In this document: in pieces, positions 42,526-54,858 of the stretch
How positions within the stretch are numbered: the stretch's first letter is position 1
Layout of the letters: each line of letters starts with the position of its first letter
Source: Triticum aestivum
Lineage: Eukaryota; Streptophyta; Magnoliopsida; Poales; Poaceae
DNA length: 64,000 nt
Direction of reading: 5' to 3'
Assembly (NCBI RefSeq): GCF_018294505.1
Contig: NC_057802.1
Span: forward strand, 554,176,102-554,240,101
Notes under the pieces: model-generated
Told to the model about the DNA's origin: nothing
Databases searched by the model: none
Seen by the model: the letters and a program-made list of their open reading frames with translations, nothing else
Program-made: the position numbers and the translations under genes

Positions 42526-45500
42526 CTAGCGGCTGGGGTGTGCCTCGGGTGCACCTCTTGAGGCGTAACTGTGTGGACAAATCAAGTTGTTGTAGTTGTT
42601 AATGTGTTGACAGTGCATATAAGAGAAAATGGTTAAAAATATAACACAACTCTGAGAATAGAAAATTAATAGTGATTCTGGAGCAACTCGGTGCAACATG
42701 AAATGAATCAATATTTACCATGCCATTGAGATCAAAAGAACAAACAAACGAACTTTACAAACTTTGTAAATTATTTAGCTAATCCAAGACCCTTCCAAAC
42801 ACTATTTTGATCACACTACATATTATATAAATTTGGCCAGCTTTGGCAAAAATCAAGAACAATATCGAGCTCTAGCAATTGGTTGGAGCAAAGAACATAG
42901 AGCCCCCTTTCAGGGAAATTAGAGAGAGAAGTTAGACTAGCCTTAGGCCAATGGGACGCAAACCTTTATGTTTTTCTTTTATCTCTTTTGTCCATATTAT
43001 CATTTGATCAAACCCAATTTACCAGTTGCCGCTGCTAAATCAATAAACGCTGGCAACATGCTGGATGTTTCAAAAACAATTGGTTAGCTATAATCATACA
43101 TCATTTAGCAAACAACAAAGGTATGATTACAAAAGATGAAAGCACCTTACATGAGGTGATTTTTCCAAAGTTGGCGAACAAGTATGGTAGCTGATCATCT
43201 AAAATGCCATCATGAGAATTTTCCAAGCACAAGTTTCTTCTTTGATATTTCTCCACTGCATTTTTCATGCCTTGCTCAAATCTTATGTTCAAGTCTATGT
43301 CCCTTTTAGGTTTCTTATGAGCTTTATCAACATACCACTTTATTAGAATACAAAACAAAAATCATGAAGTGTAAACTTACATGCATGGTGATATTATGCA
43401 TATAGAAACAGAAGTTCAGAATTGAAAAACTAAATCAATCGTTAGACGAGATGTACCATCATTTTCCAGCAAGGGTTGGACCATCTCAGACATGGAGAGT
43501 TTTCTCTCCAACTATCAGCAGTGCAACCGACGCAAATTATGAACACCAAACTCCGTTGTGATGCAAGATTGTGTTAAGAATCAGTTCAACCTTTCTCTAT
43601 AATAGAATAATTGTCCACTTCAAAAAGTACAAATTTTCACTTTGAATCATAGCAATAATCTATGCATGCTGCTTTTTTCACAATGGATAACTTACTGACT
43701 GTTTAGCTGCCCACCGTTGATAATAATGGATAACTAAGTTGGTTCTAACTTTTGCTCCTGATTTCTTGAGCGACGAGTTCCAAATGTGTGAACCTTTTGA
43801 GTTTTGTGGGCATCAAGCAATGAACATGCAACCTGGTAATGTGACTGATTTTTTGTATTTGTATATTATGTAAACAATGGACAAGTATTTATCCATTATT
43901 TTTTAGTTTGTAAACTAAAATTGATTACATAGCAAAATTCAATGGTCTATCCATAACGCCAATAACCAAAATTATTAAGCTAAAAAAGTCGAAATGGTTA
44001 ACTAGTTATTCAACAGCGCCGTAAAGCATGCCTATACATCTAGTGCCCTCATCAATGTTGATGGCTAACATAGGCGAGTCACTGCCAAGGATGTTCACTC
44101 ACTGACAACGGCCACCCCTGCAAGCAACCGTTGAAGTTGAGCTCAGTCTAATAAGGATGTGCCAAAGGACAATTTCAAATTGAGTCGAGCACCTGATGCA
44201 AAAATGGCTCTACCACAACTTGCGGAGAAGAGAAAGAGAAGTACGGTTCATCTAATATATTTTTTGGAACATGTCTCATGAGGGGGGAGGAATCCCCACT
44301 TGAATATTGATTATTGAAGAAATAGGTCCAGTTTATGAGGTAGACCATGTCGAAACACATGATCTGATTTATGAAGGAAACCAGATCAAAGAACTTGATC
44401 CAGTTTATAAGGAAAACAGGATCAAAAACCATACAACCCAAGAGGCAAGGCCATGAAACACAAAAACAACCCATACATAGTTGCAACACGGTGCGAGGTC
44501 CAACAAACTAAAACTGATAGGTGGTTGGTTGGAGCAGCACAGGTTATGCAAAACCATCTACAAGGCATCACTAGCAAGACAAGAAGGTGCCAAACTCAGA
44601 GGTCGTGGCGATAACACACGAGCAACAGCAACATCGAAACCATTGAAATGATAACATAGGGTTCCACCACCAGGATGTTACACCATTGCCAATCCTATCG
44701 ATCGAGCGCCCAACATTAGGGCCGAGTTGCCCATGCCAAGGTGACGATGGCAAGGGGGTATAAGCCGGCTCCATGAGAATGCATAGAGAGAAAGACAAAT
44801 CACCACCGAAAGGGATGTTAGATGGTGGGAAGTAACGAAGGAGTGACATGCTCACGAGTCACGTAGAGCCATTACAAGAAAATATCTCCACCAGGACAAA
44901 CATAGATAATGATGTAGTGTAAATGGAGGACACTCACAACCACAAGTTGGAAAACAAATGATCCAAGTAGAGACCGGACGGGTTATTGCAACGAGAGAAA
45001 ACATTACAAGAAGAGGAGATTACATGGTTGCCGAGGAAAACATGAACACAATGGGTCGTAGAAGATCCAAGATCCCATGTTGTGTGAAGTGGAACTCCAC
45101 AACAACGCCTCCAGGAAGGTAAGCGGCGCCTGAATGGTGTCGTCATTGCTGCCGCCAGCAAGGAGCTAGCAGATGGATTTGTCCCGAAGACAGAGCAGCA
45201 GAAGGTCAAGCGGCCCCGTCCAAAGAGCCAGCAACAAATGGCCGTGGAGGCATTGAAACAAGGGAGCACAGGTCGAAGGGAGTAGGCAGAAGAAACAGAG
45301 GATGGTGAGCGGCTGAGGCTAGTCCGCGGGGTAGAAGTATCACCGCCACCGCCTGAGGCCACGCAAGGAGGTCTAGATCTCTGATGAGCAGGACCAAACT
45401 ACGACCGCAAGCGCGTGCCGCACGGGGGCGTAGAGGCGAACAACATGAGCAGAGGCCAAATAGGGTGAATATGCACGATACGGTGAAGCACAAGTCACCG

Positions 45501-46404
45501 TAGCGAGAAGGGTGGAGTGGATCCGGCCAATGGGAGTAGTAGCTGCAAGGGGAGGGGCGAGCGCTACTTAGGAGTGCGGGGAGGAAGACGATGCCGATGT
45601 GACGGGACCTAGAGAGGAGCGAGAAGGAACTGAGAGAGGGGGTGCTTGGCACTTGGTCTCAAGTTGCCATGGTCGAAGCCAGGGCGAGGAGAGGCGCCAC
45701 TAGCCAAGGGACAAGGATGAATGGTGGGCACGCTTGGAGGCTAAGACTGATGGCGACTGCAACATGTGCTATATGGTGACGGCAAACAGTCCGGCACACC
45801 ACAATGGAGACAAGCACATGCCCATCGGAGTGTGTAGCGCACGGAGGCGGGTCGTGGATGTCGACGCACCGGGTGGCCCTTGCTGTGAGCATCAAGCCAC
45901 ACCAGGATGTGGAGCACAATGGAGACCACATGCAGCAGCTGGAGCAGGCCAAGGATGATTGCACGAAGCATATAGAGGTGGGTTGTTGTCGGCGCTAGTG
46001 TGTAGGAGGTGTATGGGGCATGAATCCCGGTCAGCAACAACGGGGCGGATCTAGATCTGGCGGGAGGAAATGGAGCGGAGGCGCATACGTGGGGCGTGCG
46101 TGCCCTCGTCGCCGTCGCCAGCCGCTTGGCTTTGCACATAGGGTTCCTCCAGCGCGCGATGGTGGCGGTTATGCTTTTGGTGTGGCGTCGGGGTGGCCTC
46201 CGGAGTCACGAGGGTTGGCGACCTAGGTGGCTAGGTATCTCCCCATGTTTGTCAGATTTGGGCTGATGGATCAAGCTACTCACACAAACTCACTCATAAA
46301 CAAGGCAAGATTTTGTAATTTAACTCATTCCAGCATGCGCATCTTGCAACATGTTGATCACACGCTACATGGCATTGTTCTCTTCAAGGCAACACTTATT
46401 AATA

Positions 46405-46661
46405 CTCCCTCCGTTTTTATTTACTCCGCATATTAGAGTTGAATGAAGTCAAACTTTGTAAAGTTTGACCAAATATATAGAAAATAATATAAATATTTAC
46501 CATAAAAAGTCAATATAATGTGGAAGTACATTCAACAATGAATCTAATGGTATTGATTTGTTATTGTATATGTTAATATTTTTGTCTATAAACTTTGTCA
46601 AAGTTTGCAAAGCTTGACTTTGACCAAAGCTAATATGCGAAGTAAATAAAAACGGAGGGAG
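46405..46661. mobile_element. Stowaway MITE, 257 bp
   Basis: TIR CTCCCTCCGTTTTTATTTAC and its complement AATAAAAACGGAGGGAG, flanked by TA on both sides. An inner AAACTTTGTAAAGTTTGACC fold-back is typical. Confidence 0.93.
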
Positions 46662-46821
46662 TATCTCTTAATTGGTCTATTTATTGTATGCAATCTCTTT
46701 GTACTCATGCTTCATTTATCTGTGAGTTCTGTAATGTTTAAAATAGAAATGCACGTTAGTATATGAGAATCTAAATCTACCTAGAAACCTGGGTTATGTT
46801 CAATGTAGATGCATCAAGTCG

Positions 46822-46829
46822 ACAAATAG

Positions 46830-46860
<31 letters not shown>

Positions 46861-46883
46861 GTATCTTCTATTATCTATCTATA

Positions 46884-46937
<54 letters not shown>
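46822..46937 (+). repeat. Compound microsatellite (TATC)n...(AC)n(AG)n
   Basis: About nine TATC units (46827-46862), an interruption, then about ten AC and fifteen AG dinucleotides ending near 46937. Confidence 0.95.
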
Positions 46938-46943
<6 letters not shown>

Positions 46944-47047
46944 TCATAAAGATAAAAAATACTACACACAACACTATATATGGAGTGGCTACATACTTTG
47001 CATGGTGATTGAACTCAGAGAAAATACATGTTTCTCAAGGAAACACC

Positions 47048-47210
47048 AACAACAAAGTCTTATTTTTTGTGGGAAAACAACAACAAAGTCTTTAGTCCCA
47101 AACAAGTTGGGATAGGCTAGAGGTGAAACCCACAAGATCTCGCGACCTACTCATGGCTCTGGCACATGGATAGCAAGCTTCCACACACCATTGTCCATGG
47201 CTAGGAAAGA
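47048..47210 (-). mobile_element. 3' fragment of an RTE-type LINE
   Basis: On the minus strand the sequence runs CCATGAGTAGGTCGCGAGAT ... GGTTTCACCTCTAGCC ... CCAACTTGTTTGGGACTAAA and ends in a (TTG)n tail (around 47074). Short TTG-repeat tails and this terminal sequence are characteristic of plant RTE LINEs. No coding sequence remains. Confidence 0.6.
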
Positions 47211-47839
47211 GTAAAAAAAAAAGTTATCAGTACAATTTCCCTAATGAAAAAACACATATATTCTTAGGTAATGTACCGACAAAGGCATCACCAATGCATA
47301 ACATAAGTATATCATTCATGACTATATGTTTGAACCGAAGATGTACCTTTTTACATATACATATTTAAATTTAACCATTGTATATTATGCGTTATCAGTG
47401 AGAAAGCATTCATTAGCTTCAACACAACTTACGCATGAACTAAATTAGCTCAATCCATACTTTTAAAAATTATGATAGTACGAAATGTTTATTTTAAAAT
47501 CTAAAATACATTTAAAATGACAAAATATAGGTTCTAACATATGAAATTATGAATTAGAAAAACCGAGGGCACAAATGCATGCCCACAAGTAAATACATTC
47601 TCGGACCATATTTGTGAATTGAAAATGTTTTTTTCATACATACATATTTAAATTTAATGGTTCTATATTATTCGTTATTAGTTAAAAAAATAATGAGTTT
47701 TAACACACCTTAAGAATGAACTAAATGAGCTCAATCAATAATTTGAAAACTTATGATAGAACAAAACATAGCTTCTAGCATGTGAAATTGTAAATTGAAA
47801 AAATCTAGCCGTGCAAATGCGCGGGTGACCCCCCGCTAG

Positions 47840-48219
47840 TTCTTTCAAAAGAAAGAAGATGATGGTCTCTCTTTTAAGTAGTAGCAGAACCCAGAAACAA
47901 GAGAACTACACAAATTGCAGGCTACATAATCAAACAACTAACATAATGATTGATAATGATTGAACAGAGAATCAGTTCCACGGAGAAACAGAATTTGAAA
48001 CTTGGAGACTTTGATAAAACCCAAGACCACTATAAGAATATAGTTTGCATGAAAACAACATGAAAAAACATGCACATGAGCTTGTTTATGTGCCACGTAC
48101 AACATTAAAGAGACTCGGTAAATCGTCGTCATGATTCATCTTATTCATCCTTTGCCTGGGAGAAACATTTGATGTTCCATTGAATAAGGTAGGCATGAGT
48201 TTGTATACAATCCTACATC
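47840..48219. other. No gene recognised
   Basis: AT-rich spacer, possibly including the 3' UTR of the minus-strand F-box gene. Confidence 0.45.
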
Positions 48220-49478
48220 TTATGAGGCTTGTAAGCTCGCCTTAGGAGTAATAGAAACAAGGCTTGCAGTGTAATACAGTAGCTCAAACACACATAAATT
48301 TTCCCATGCATGGCCCAAGGTGTCTTCACTCGGCCCAAGGAACCTTAGGTCATCCATATCAAATATATCCTCTTCTTTTACACCATGAGCTTTCATGTAA
48401 TAACGGATTAGGCAATGACCTCGTCGTAAGAGAGACCCAGCAGCGATGCTAAGTGAGGCCACTGGACAGCAGTGATCTGAGACATTGATTACATAATGGC
48501 AATCCCACTCTGGATTCACAATATCTCTTGCCATCCAGACCAATACTTGTTGCACAGACTTGCTAAAGAAAGTAGCACATAATTCCCCGTCAAGCTCATG
48601 GAGAACAATATCATCATCTTCAACTGTAGGGTACACGTTGTTAAGCAATGGAGTGATACCAAATGTTTCATCTTGAAGGCAGAAACGAAGCAGCGCCCGC
48701 GGGGGACATTGATGATTTTTCATATCTATTAAATAGAATAGGGAACCCTTGCAGTGTATGGCAGTTTGTGGACACACAATAGGGTATGGTGGATCCAGCA
48801 AGGTTTCCCTCCAGTTGCCCTCGTCACCATTAATGGTGAAGACCTCCATCCCCATTGCAACAGAACTGTGATCACAGGAACGGTAGAAAGACCGTGCAAC
48901 CTTATATGTTCCAGTGGAAACATCAAGGCGAAACCAATCGGAAGGCAAGTGGAGTGCTGCAACATATTGCGGTGGCACTTGGGGAGCGCAACAGCATCTC
49001 TAGTGGCTGGGTTGAAGACATAAGCGTGGGTGTTTGTGGGGAGCAACACCAACCCATCACAGTGTGACATTTGGGACACCAGTGCGAACTCGCCTGTGGG
49101 GAACTGCCTCCCATAAAGGAGTGTTGCACTACTACTGCTCCTACTCATGTCATCTTGTTGTATAGACCACAGGTAGAAACGGATGTTGGTGGAGAAAAGA
49201 CCCAAAGGGTTTGGTTCCAGATAAATGTGGGGGGTGACGAGGAAGGAAGATGGGTTGCGTTGTTGTTTCTGTTTGGAGCAGTGGAGGTGCGCACGAACAA
49301 AAACAGGGTCAGAGATGATAGCGTACCAGGCCTTGCTAACCAACTTAAACCTCACCAGGGACTCCACGGGTAGCCGGATCAAGATCTCCCACACCATCAC
49401 GTCCAATAACAGCCCGCTTATAGGCTGCGAACTCATCGTCCTTTGCTTCCTCTGTGGCACACTCCCCGTCCTTTGCAT
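48220..49478 (-). pseudogene. F-box protein gene with one frameshift
   Basis: The first frame (from 49478, or from the internal ATG at 49436 giving MSSQPISGLLL) contains an F-box, LLDVMVWEILIRLPVESLVR then FKLVSKAWYAIISDP, which would bind SKP1 in an SCF ubiquitin ligase. Then come F-box-associated blocks such as SHCDGLVLLP and VFNPATRDAVALPK. After PIGF (near 48928) the frame must shift by one base to continue as RLDVSTGTYKVARSFYRSC and onward to LFYLIDM, FCLQDETFG, LHELDGELCATF and the stop at 48220, as expected for the F-box-associated domain. Combined length (about 405-420 residues) is normal. The single-base deletion would truncate the protein after the F-box; a sequencing error is the alternative. 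Substrate unknown. Confidence 0.82.
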
Positions 49479-49499
49479 CCTCTGTGACTTCCTCTTCTT

Positions 49500-49880
49500 T
49501 ATTTTCCTGCATCATTAGCCGACTTCTTTGGAAATGTACCATTAACCCCCTTCAAGTCCACGCAGCAAGAAACAAAACCAAAATATAACTAGGATCTTAA
49601 TAATCTGTATATGCAATGCACGGCACCGGCTACGCTGACACGAACGTGTATGTGTATATATACAGATATGTGCGTCTCCCTGGCCTGTTGGTATCTTTCC
49701 CGGACACGGTGTCCGTCTTAGTATAGGAGACGCACCAAATTATTGTTTTTCCCTTTTTGTCAGCAACAAAGGATTCAGTGAGATCCGAAACCTCAACAGA
49801 TCCGGTCAAAAGCTTTTGATTCTCTCGGAGAAAATATAGTGAAAAGTACAGAAGAAATATTTAGGACGCCGATAAGTGTC
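49500..49880. other. Upstream region of the F-box gene; no other gene seen
   Basis: It contains the putative promoter side of the F-box gene and an unassigned AT-rich stretch. No clear TATA box could be chosen. Confidence 0.4.
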
Positions 49881-49884
49881 ACAC

Positions 49885-50914
49885 GTGTGGGCGTTAGGAG
49901 GTCTGCCCATACATTTTGTGTGGTGTATAAGAGGAACAGCCCACACACCTACGTGTGGGCAAAACAAGTAATGCCCACATACCTTTTTTTCCCTCCCGAT
50001 CCCTCTCACACGCGTGCGTGTGGGCAAAATAGATAACGCCCACACGCCCCGTACATCAGGCCTCGTACCTCGTGGTCCCGCACGCCCCGCGTGACAGTCA
50101 CCGCGCGCCCGCAGTTGCCATGGTCCAGACCCTCGTCCATGTTCGTTTAACTGCAGTTGCCATGTCGCTGAACTACGGTTGCCATGTCGGACAACTACAG
50201 TTGCCATGGTTGCTCAACTGCAGTTGCCATCTCATGCCAAAAGTTCCAGATGTCATTTTTGGGCAACTACGGCTGTTGCCATGTATGGTCTGGTTTACTA
50301 GAGTTGCCATGATTTGCAAACTTTAGGGGTTTGCCACCTACTAACACTAGGCAGTTGTCATGTATGGTCTGGTTTACTATAGTTGTCATGATTTGAAAAC
50401 CTTAGGAGTTGCCACCTACTAACACTAGACAGTTGCCGTGTAGCGCTATAAAAAGACATGGCAAAACAACATGTTCGGGTAAAAAAGAGAGAGTTGCCAT
50501 CTGCTTACAAGCACACTAGGGCAGTTGTCATGTACCCTGCAAAATACATGGCAACTGACATGTTCAGGTAAAAAAAAAGTTGCCACCTGCTTATAAAGCA
50601 CAATAGGCAGTTGCCATGTACACTGCAAAACACATGGCAAGTGGCAACTTGGGTGTGGGAGATGAGACGGGCGTGTGGGCGAGATGGCAAATGCCCACAT
50701 ACCAGCCCTTGTGCGTGAGTGCAAATTGGCGTGTGGGCGAACTGCTGAACGCCCACACACCAGCCCCTCCGGTGTGGTGAAACGGCCATGTGGGCGACCG
50801 GATGAATGCCCACACACCAGCCCAGTCCTACGTGGCACTAGAAACATGCCAAGATTCGTGCGCTCACCAACGGACGCGGATTCACGCGTGTGGGCGAGAT
50901 GCAAACGCCCACAT
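49885..50914. repeat. Seven 28-bp dyads GTGTGGGC-N12-GCCCACAC flanking a GTTGCCATG array
   Basis: Inverted 8-mers separated by 12 nt occur at 49885-49912, 49953-49980, 50018-50045, 50673-50700, 50731-50758 and 50788-50815, and by 11 nt at 50888-50914. Three lie left and four right of the 50105-50650 array, giving a symmetrical layout like the ends of a transposon. No terminal duplication was found and no family is assigned. Confidence 0.75.
50105..50650. repeat. Degenerate array of AGTTGCCATG words
   Basis: About sixteen copies of (C/A)AGTTG(C/T)CATG-type words at irregular 20-50 bp spacing, with the larger direct repeat TGTATGGTCTGGTTTACTA at about 50280 and 50360. Confidence 0.85.
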
Positions 50915-51425
50915 GTATGGACGTTAGTGTTTTTGAATATTTAATGTGCTGGCAGAAATTAGCAGAAACATCCTTCTGTTGCCGTTGGTGTCGTCGCCGT
51001 CCAGCGGACTGGCCATGGCTACAAGCTCGATTGGAAAGGTCTTGCGCGTGGAGGCGGTTCTGAAGCTTCGGGATTGGCGGATGCTAGGCGTAAGCCGGCT
51101 GATAAGAGCCAAACTTAAGCCGCCTCGTTAGCCACTCGATCGGGCCATCAGGAAGCGACATCAGCCGTGGGATCCATCGAGTCAACCCACTCAGCTTTTC
51201 CCTTCGCGTTTCTTTTGGCGGCTGCAAACAGCGCGTACACTTTGCGTCGGAGAGAAAAAGCAGCAGCCCCAGTTCGCAGCGCCATGGCACCCCCTGTCAG
51301 CTCGAGCGCCCGACGGCGATGCTGCAAAACAGCAGGTGCCGCACACGGAGTTGTTTCGTTGAAGTAGCTGGTCAGTTGCAGACCGACGGCGAGCCTCAAA
51401 CGATCACCGCAGCGCGAAAAAAACT
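50915..51425. other. No gene recognised
   Basis: Unassigned DNA between two motif arrays. Confidence 0.45.
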
Positions 51426-51429
51426 CGAG

Positions 51430-51960
51430 CCCTAGGTGGCGCTCCATTGCGGTTCCGGTGAAGCTCCATTGCAGCCGCGACAGAGCTCCAACGACTCCGG
51501 CAGGGCTCCATTGCAGCTCCGATGAAGCTCCATTGCAGCGTCGGCGAGCTCCAATGACCCCGGCGGTGCTCCATTGCAGCCCCGACACGCTCCATTGCAG
51601 CGACGGTAGAGCTCCAACAACCCCGGCGGTGCTCCATTGCAGCCCTCGGCACGCTCCATTGAAGCTCCGGCGAAGCTCCATTGCAACCTTCCTGGAGCTC
51701 CAACGGCCCCGCGGCGCTTCACTGCAGATCCGGCGGCACACGACGATGCTTCATTGCAACCTCGTCGGAGCTCCAACGACACCCGTGGCGCTTCACTGTA
51801 GCTCCGGCGGCGCCCGGAAGCGCTCGGAGGCGTTTCATTGCAACCTCGCCGGAGCTCTATTGCAACTCTGACGAAGCTCCATTGCAGCCTGACGTAGCTC
51901 CAACGCAGTACGACGGTTCCCGGCGATGTTTCGTTGCAGCACCGACGGGTCCCCCGCGAT
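51430..51960. repeat. Degenerate array of GCTCCATTGCAGC words
   Basis: Around fifteen copies of a unit near GCTCCATTGCAGC(t/c)CCG, about 25-40 bp apart. Long open frames on both strands are artefacts of the repeat. Confidence 0.85.
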
Positions 51961-52998
51961 GCTCCACTGGAGCACCACGCAGCCCCGGGTGGCAGCACGG
52001 GAGTTGCTGGAAAAAACCGGCGAGCCACCGCGTCGCTCGCTTGAAGCATGGACAGAGCGTCGTCGCCCCCCTATTGCGACACCGCCACGACCCCCGGGTC
52101 CGGCCGGCTGCACACTCATTTGCAGCATCGACACCCCGCTGCCCTACCTCACCGGCAGTTGCATCTCGCACAAGGGCGCGTCCGCTCTTGCAGCGGCCAG
52201 TGGCTGGCCTTGCAGCAGTTAGGACGACATGTTAGCGGTGTGCTTGGAGCAGGTGACGGCAAGCTCACCGCGGTGGCCGTTTGATGATGGAGCAGGTGAC
52301 GACAAGCTCACATGGGCGATGGTGGTTGTATGCTTGGGTTGAGAAAGAAGAGAGCCCGAGTGGATAAGATAGGATGGATGGCTCGTGATGTTTCCTGGAG
52401 GGAAAGGACAGAGACAGGCGTGCTGGGCCACAGGGGCACGTGCCAGCTAGAGGAGGAGGTTTGCCTGACGGAGAAATAAGTCGGATGAATATAAACGTTT
52501 TCCGCTAAATAAGCCGCGCGCTTGAAATAACGGCTTTTTAGCACGCGTGTCCGAATCGGCAGCTCGCACCCGAGCAAAAATCGCGTGGGCGCTCCGCGGG
52601 GCCTCGCGCGCTGGTTTTTTCAGGTATCCGCTACCGTGCGTTGTACAGCGACTTGCCCGCGCGAATGTCCACCAACCGCCGGATCTGAAATATCCACTCA
52701 CGCGCACGACTTCTCCATCCTCTCCAGCGACCCGTCGGCCCTTCCCCCCGCCGTTCCCCACCGCGCGTGCCGCTTCCCCCTCTTCCCTGTTGGTCGCCGG
52801 TGCCTCCTCCACCGCGGCCGCCCCTCGAGCGCCCCGTTCCGCCGACGAACTGCGCCCGGCGGGTGTTTGCAGCTTGGCGCCCACAAGGTGTTTGACAAAA
52901 GCTTGCAAGGTATATATTTGTACTAAACCTCATATTTATAGATGAATTCGGAGCATGTTGTTTGTAGTGTCAAATATTAGTTTGAATTCAAATTTGTA
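51961..52998. other. GC-rich DNA, possible 5' part of the Harbinger-like element
   Basis: No supported gene. 52650-52915 has codon-like GC-rich sequence ending in a donor-like AAG/GTATAT, which could be an untranslated or first exon of the transposon that follows. Confidence 0.35.
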
Positions 52999-54221
52999 GG
53001 TGAGTTCATCCCACGATTCTTCCGATGAAGAATTTGATCTTCAAGAGGAGGAGGACCTTGCAATGGTCCTAGCTATGCACATCAACAAAAAGCCGAAGCA
53101 CGGTTTTTCGTCGTTAGAAACTATGGAGGGAGAGGATCGATGCTGAGAACAGATTGATGAGGAACTATTTTACTGCAGATTCCCATATATCCCGAGTCCT
53201 ACTTTCGACGCCGTTTTAGGATGAGCATCGAGTTGTTCAAACACATTGCAGAGAAACTAACGAGCTATGATCTATTTTTTTAGCAAAGGAGGAATGTCGC
53301 CGGAGAACTCGGGCATAGCACCTTTCAAAAGGTGACCGCCGCTTTGCGTATGTTGGCATACATAATTCCGGCGAATCTAGTTGATGATCACTTGGCCATG
53401 GGTGAGAGCCAAGCCATCATGTGTTCGAAGCGCTTCGCGGTTGGAATCGTGCAAGTGTTTGGTCCGGAATATTTGAGAGCTCCCAATGCTGAAGACGACG
53501 CAAGGCTTTTGGAGATGAATAAAGCTCGCGGGTTCCAGATATGCTTGGCTCAATGGATTGTATGCATTGGAGTTGGAAGAACTGTCCTAAGGCATGGCAT
53601 GGACATTCCACGGGCAAAAAAAAGGTTCAACTATAATCCTTAAAGCGGTGGCCTGTCAGGAGACTTGGATCATGCTTTTTTTTGGAATGCCAGGATCGAT
53701 CATCACTCATGAATAGTATTGCAAATGATGAACTACCACCGGTGCAGTTTGTAGCAAATGGCCATACATACAACTATGGCTATTATCTTGAGGATGACAT
53801 CTACCAAAGGTGGCAAACATTTGTGAAGCCGTTGAAAAACCCAGAAGGTAAGAAAAATGTTTATTTCCACAATGCTCAGGCGGCGGCTAGGAAAGATGTG
53901 GAGAGAGGTTTTGGAATTTTGCAAGCCCAATTTGCTATTGTGAGAGGACCAGCTAGATTTTGGGATCGAAATATCCTTTGGTACATCATGAATGCTTGTG
54001 TGATCATGCATAATATGATCATCGAGAACGAGCGTGGGCAAGATTTGGACTATTCTCAATATGAGTTGTTGGGACGTCCCGTACGAGTGCGGAGGAGTGT
54101 TGAGAGGGTGGCCCGCTTTGTTGGCTCCTATTATGCCATTCGACATGCCGAAACACATGATGAACTTCAGAAGGATCTAGTCGAGGAGTGGTGGGCATGG
54201 AATGGGCGACAAAACACATGA
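52999..54221 (+). pseudogene. PIF/Harbinger transposase (DDE) remnant
   Basis: The start is acidic, SSSHDSSDEEFDLQEEEDLA. The block GELGHSTFQKVTAALRMLAY (about 53305-53365) and GPEYLRAPNAEDDARLLEMN (about 53463) are typical of the helix and catalytic-domain start of Harbinger nucleases. The first catalytic region, normally SIDCMHW, is reached only after a frameshift near 53560. A further frameshift and stops lie at 53640-53720. The last part (53725-54221) is well kept: GYYLEDDIYQRWQTFVKPLK, ARKDVERGFGILQAQFAIVR, ACVIMHNMIIENERG and DLVEEWWAWNG at the end. At least four lesions make it inactive. The C-terminal half shows good codon preservation, suggesting fairly recent death. Confidence 0.88.
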
Positions 54222-54293
54222 CTGTTATTTATTGTATTGGTCATGAACTATTTGTTGTATTGAACTTTAATTATTTGTTTGAGTTATAATAAT

Positions 54294-54697
54294 AAATGAA
54301 CTATTTTTTGTCGATTTATTTTGTGTGTGTTTGATCTTCTTTGTTTCACATTGAATGCAAAATGTTGTTTGTGCTGGGCGCGTGCGCTCTATTTTACAGC
54401 GCCTGCTGAAGCGGCACTCGTGCGCTAAAATTTCTAGGCGTCCGGTGAAGCAACTGACTAGTTCGACGCGCAAAAGCGCTGCAAAAACTAATGATAAATG
54501 AACTATTTTTTGTCGATTTCTTTTGTGTGTGTTTGATCTTCTTTGTTTTACATTGAATGCAAAATGTTGTTTGTACTGGGCGCGCGCGCTCTATTTTACA
54601 GCACCTGCTGAAGCGGCACCCTCGTGCGCTAAAATTTCTGGGCGTCCGGTGAAGTAACTGACTAGTTCGACATGCAAAAGCGCTGCAAAAACTTTTA
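54294..54697 (+). repeat. 202-bp tandem duplication after the Harbinger remnant
   Basis: Two units begin AAATGAACTATTTTTTGTCG at 54294 and 54496 and end GCGCTGCAAAAACT. They contain GCGC-rich words and GGCGTCCGGTGAAG. They probably belong to the 3' end of the Harbinger element, which may stop near CTGTTGAAGATGCTC (54711-54725). Confidence 0.9.
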
Positions 54698-54858
54698 GCG
54701 CGTCGCGCCTGTTGAAGATGCTCTTAGCGACCCTCTCTGCCATACTGCGGCGACCATTACGCACGCGCAATGTTTAAAACGAGACAGAAGAAAATGAGGA
54801 AACCGCGATTCGACCCCTGGTAGCTACACTCAACCTCATGTTAAGGGCATCTACAACC

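Larger units (their letters stand above)
42526..47839. mobile_element. Possible Helitron-related element(s) with inverted CCGCTAG termini
   Basis: At the right, GCGGGTGACCCCCCGCTAG ends at 47839 before T: a short GC hairpin and CTAG/T, the Helitron 3' end. At the left, plus-strand ACTAGCGG at 42525-42532 is the inverse of the right end, so either two Helitron 3' ends face outward or this is a TIR element. No helicase or transposase is recognised inside. The interior has AT-rich non-coding DNA, a Stowaway MITE, microsatellites and a LINE fragment. One frame at 43101-43358 (minus) is of unknown nature. Confidence 0.35.

Noticed and set aside
45206..46226. Possible gene in 44.5-46.2 kb suggested by frames of 90-148 codons
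   Set aside because: No frame shows a recognisable domain, splice logic or codon pattern; left unassigned.
46880..46937. Telomere-like or satellite sequence
   Set aside because: It is a simple dinucleotide microsatellite with no telomeric TTTAGGG units.
51404..52235. Frames of 100-205 codons such as those with repeated QWS or CNGA words
   Set aside because: They are translations of the GCTCCATTGCAG array, open in several frames at once.
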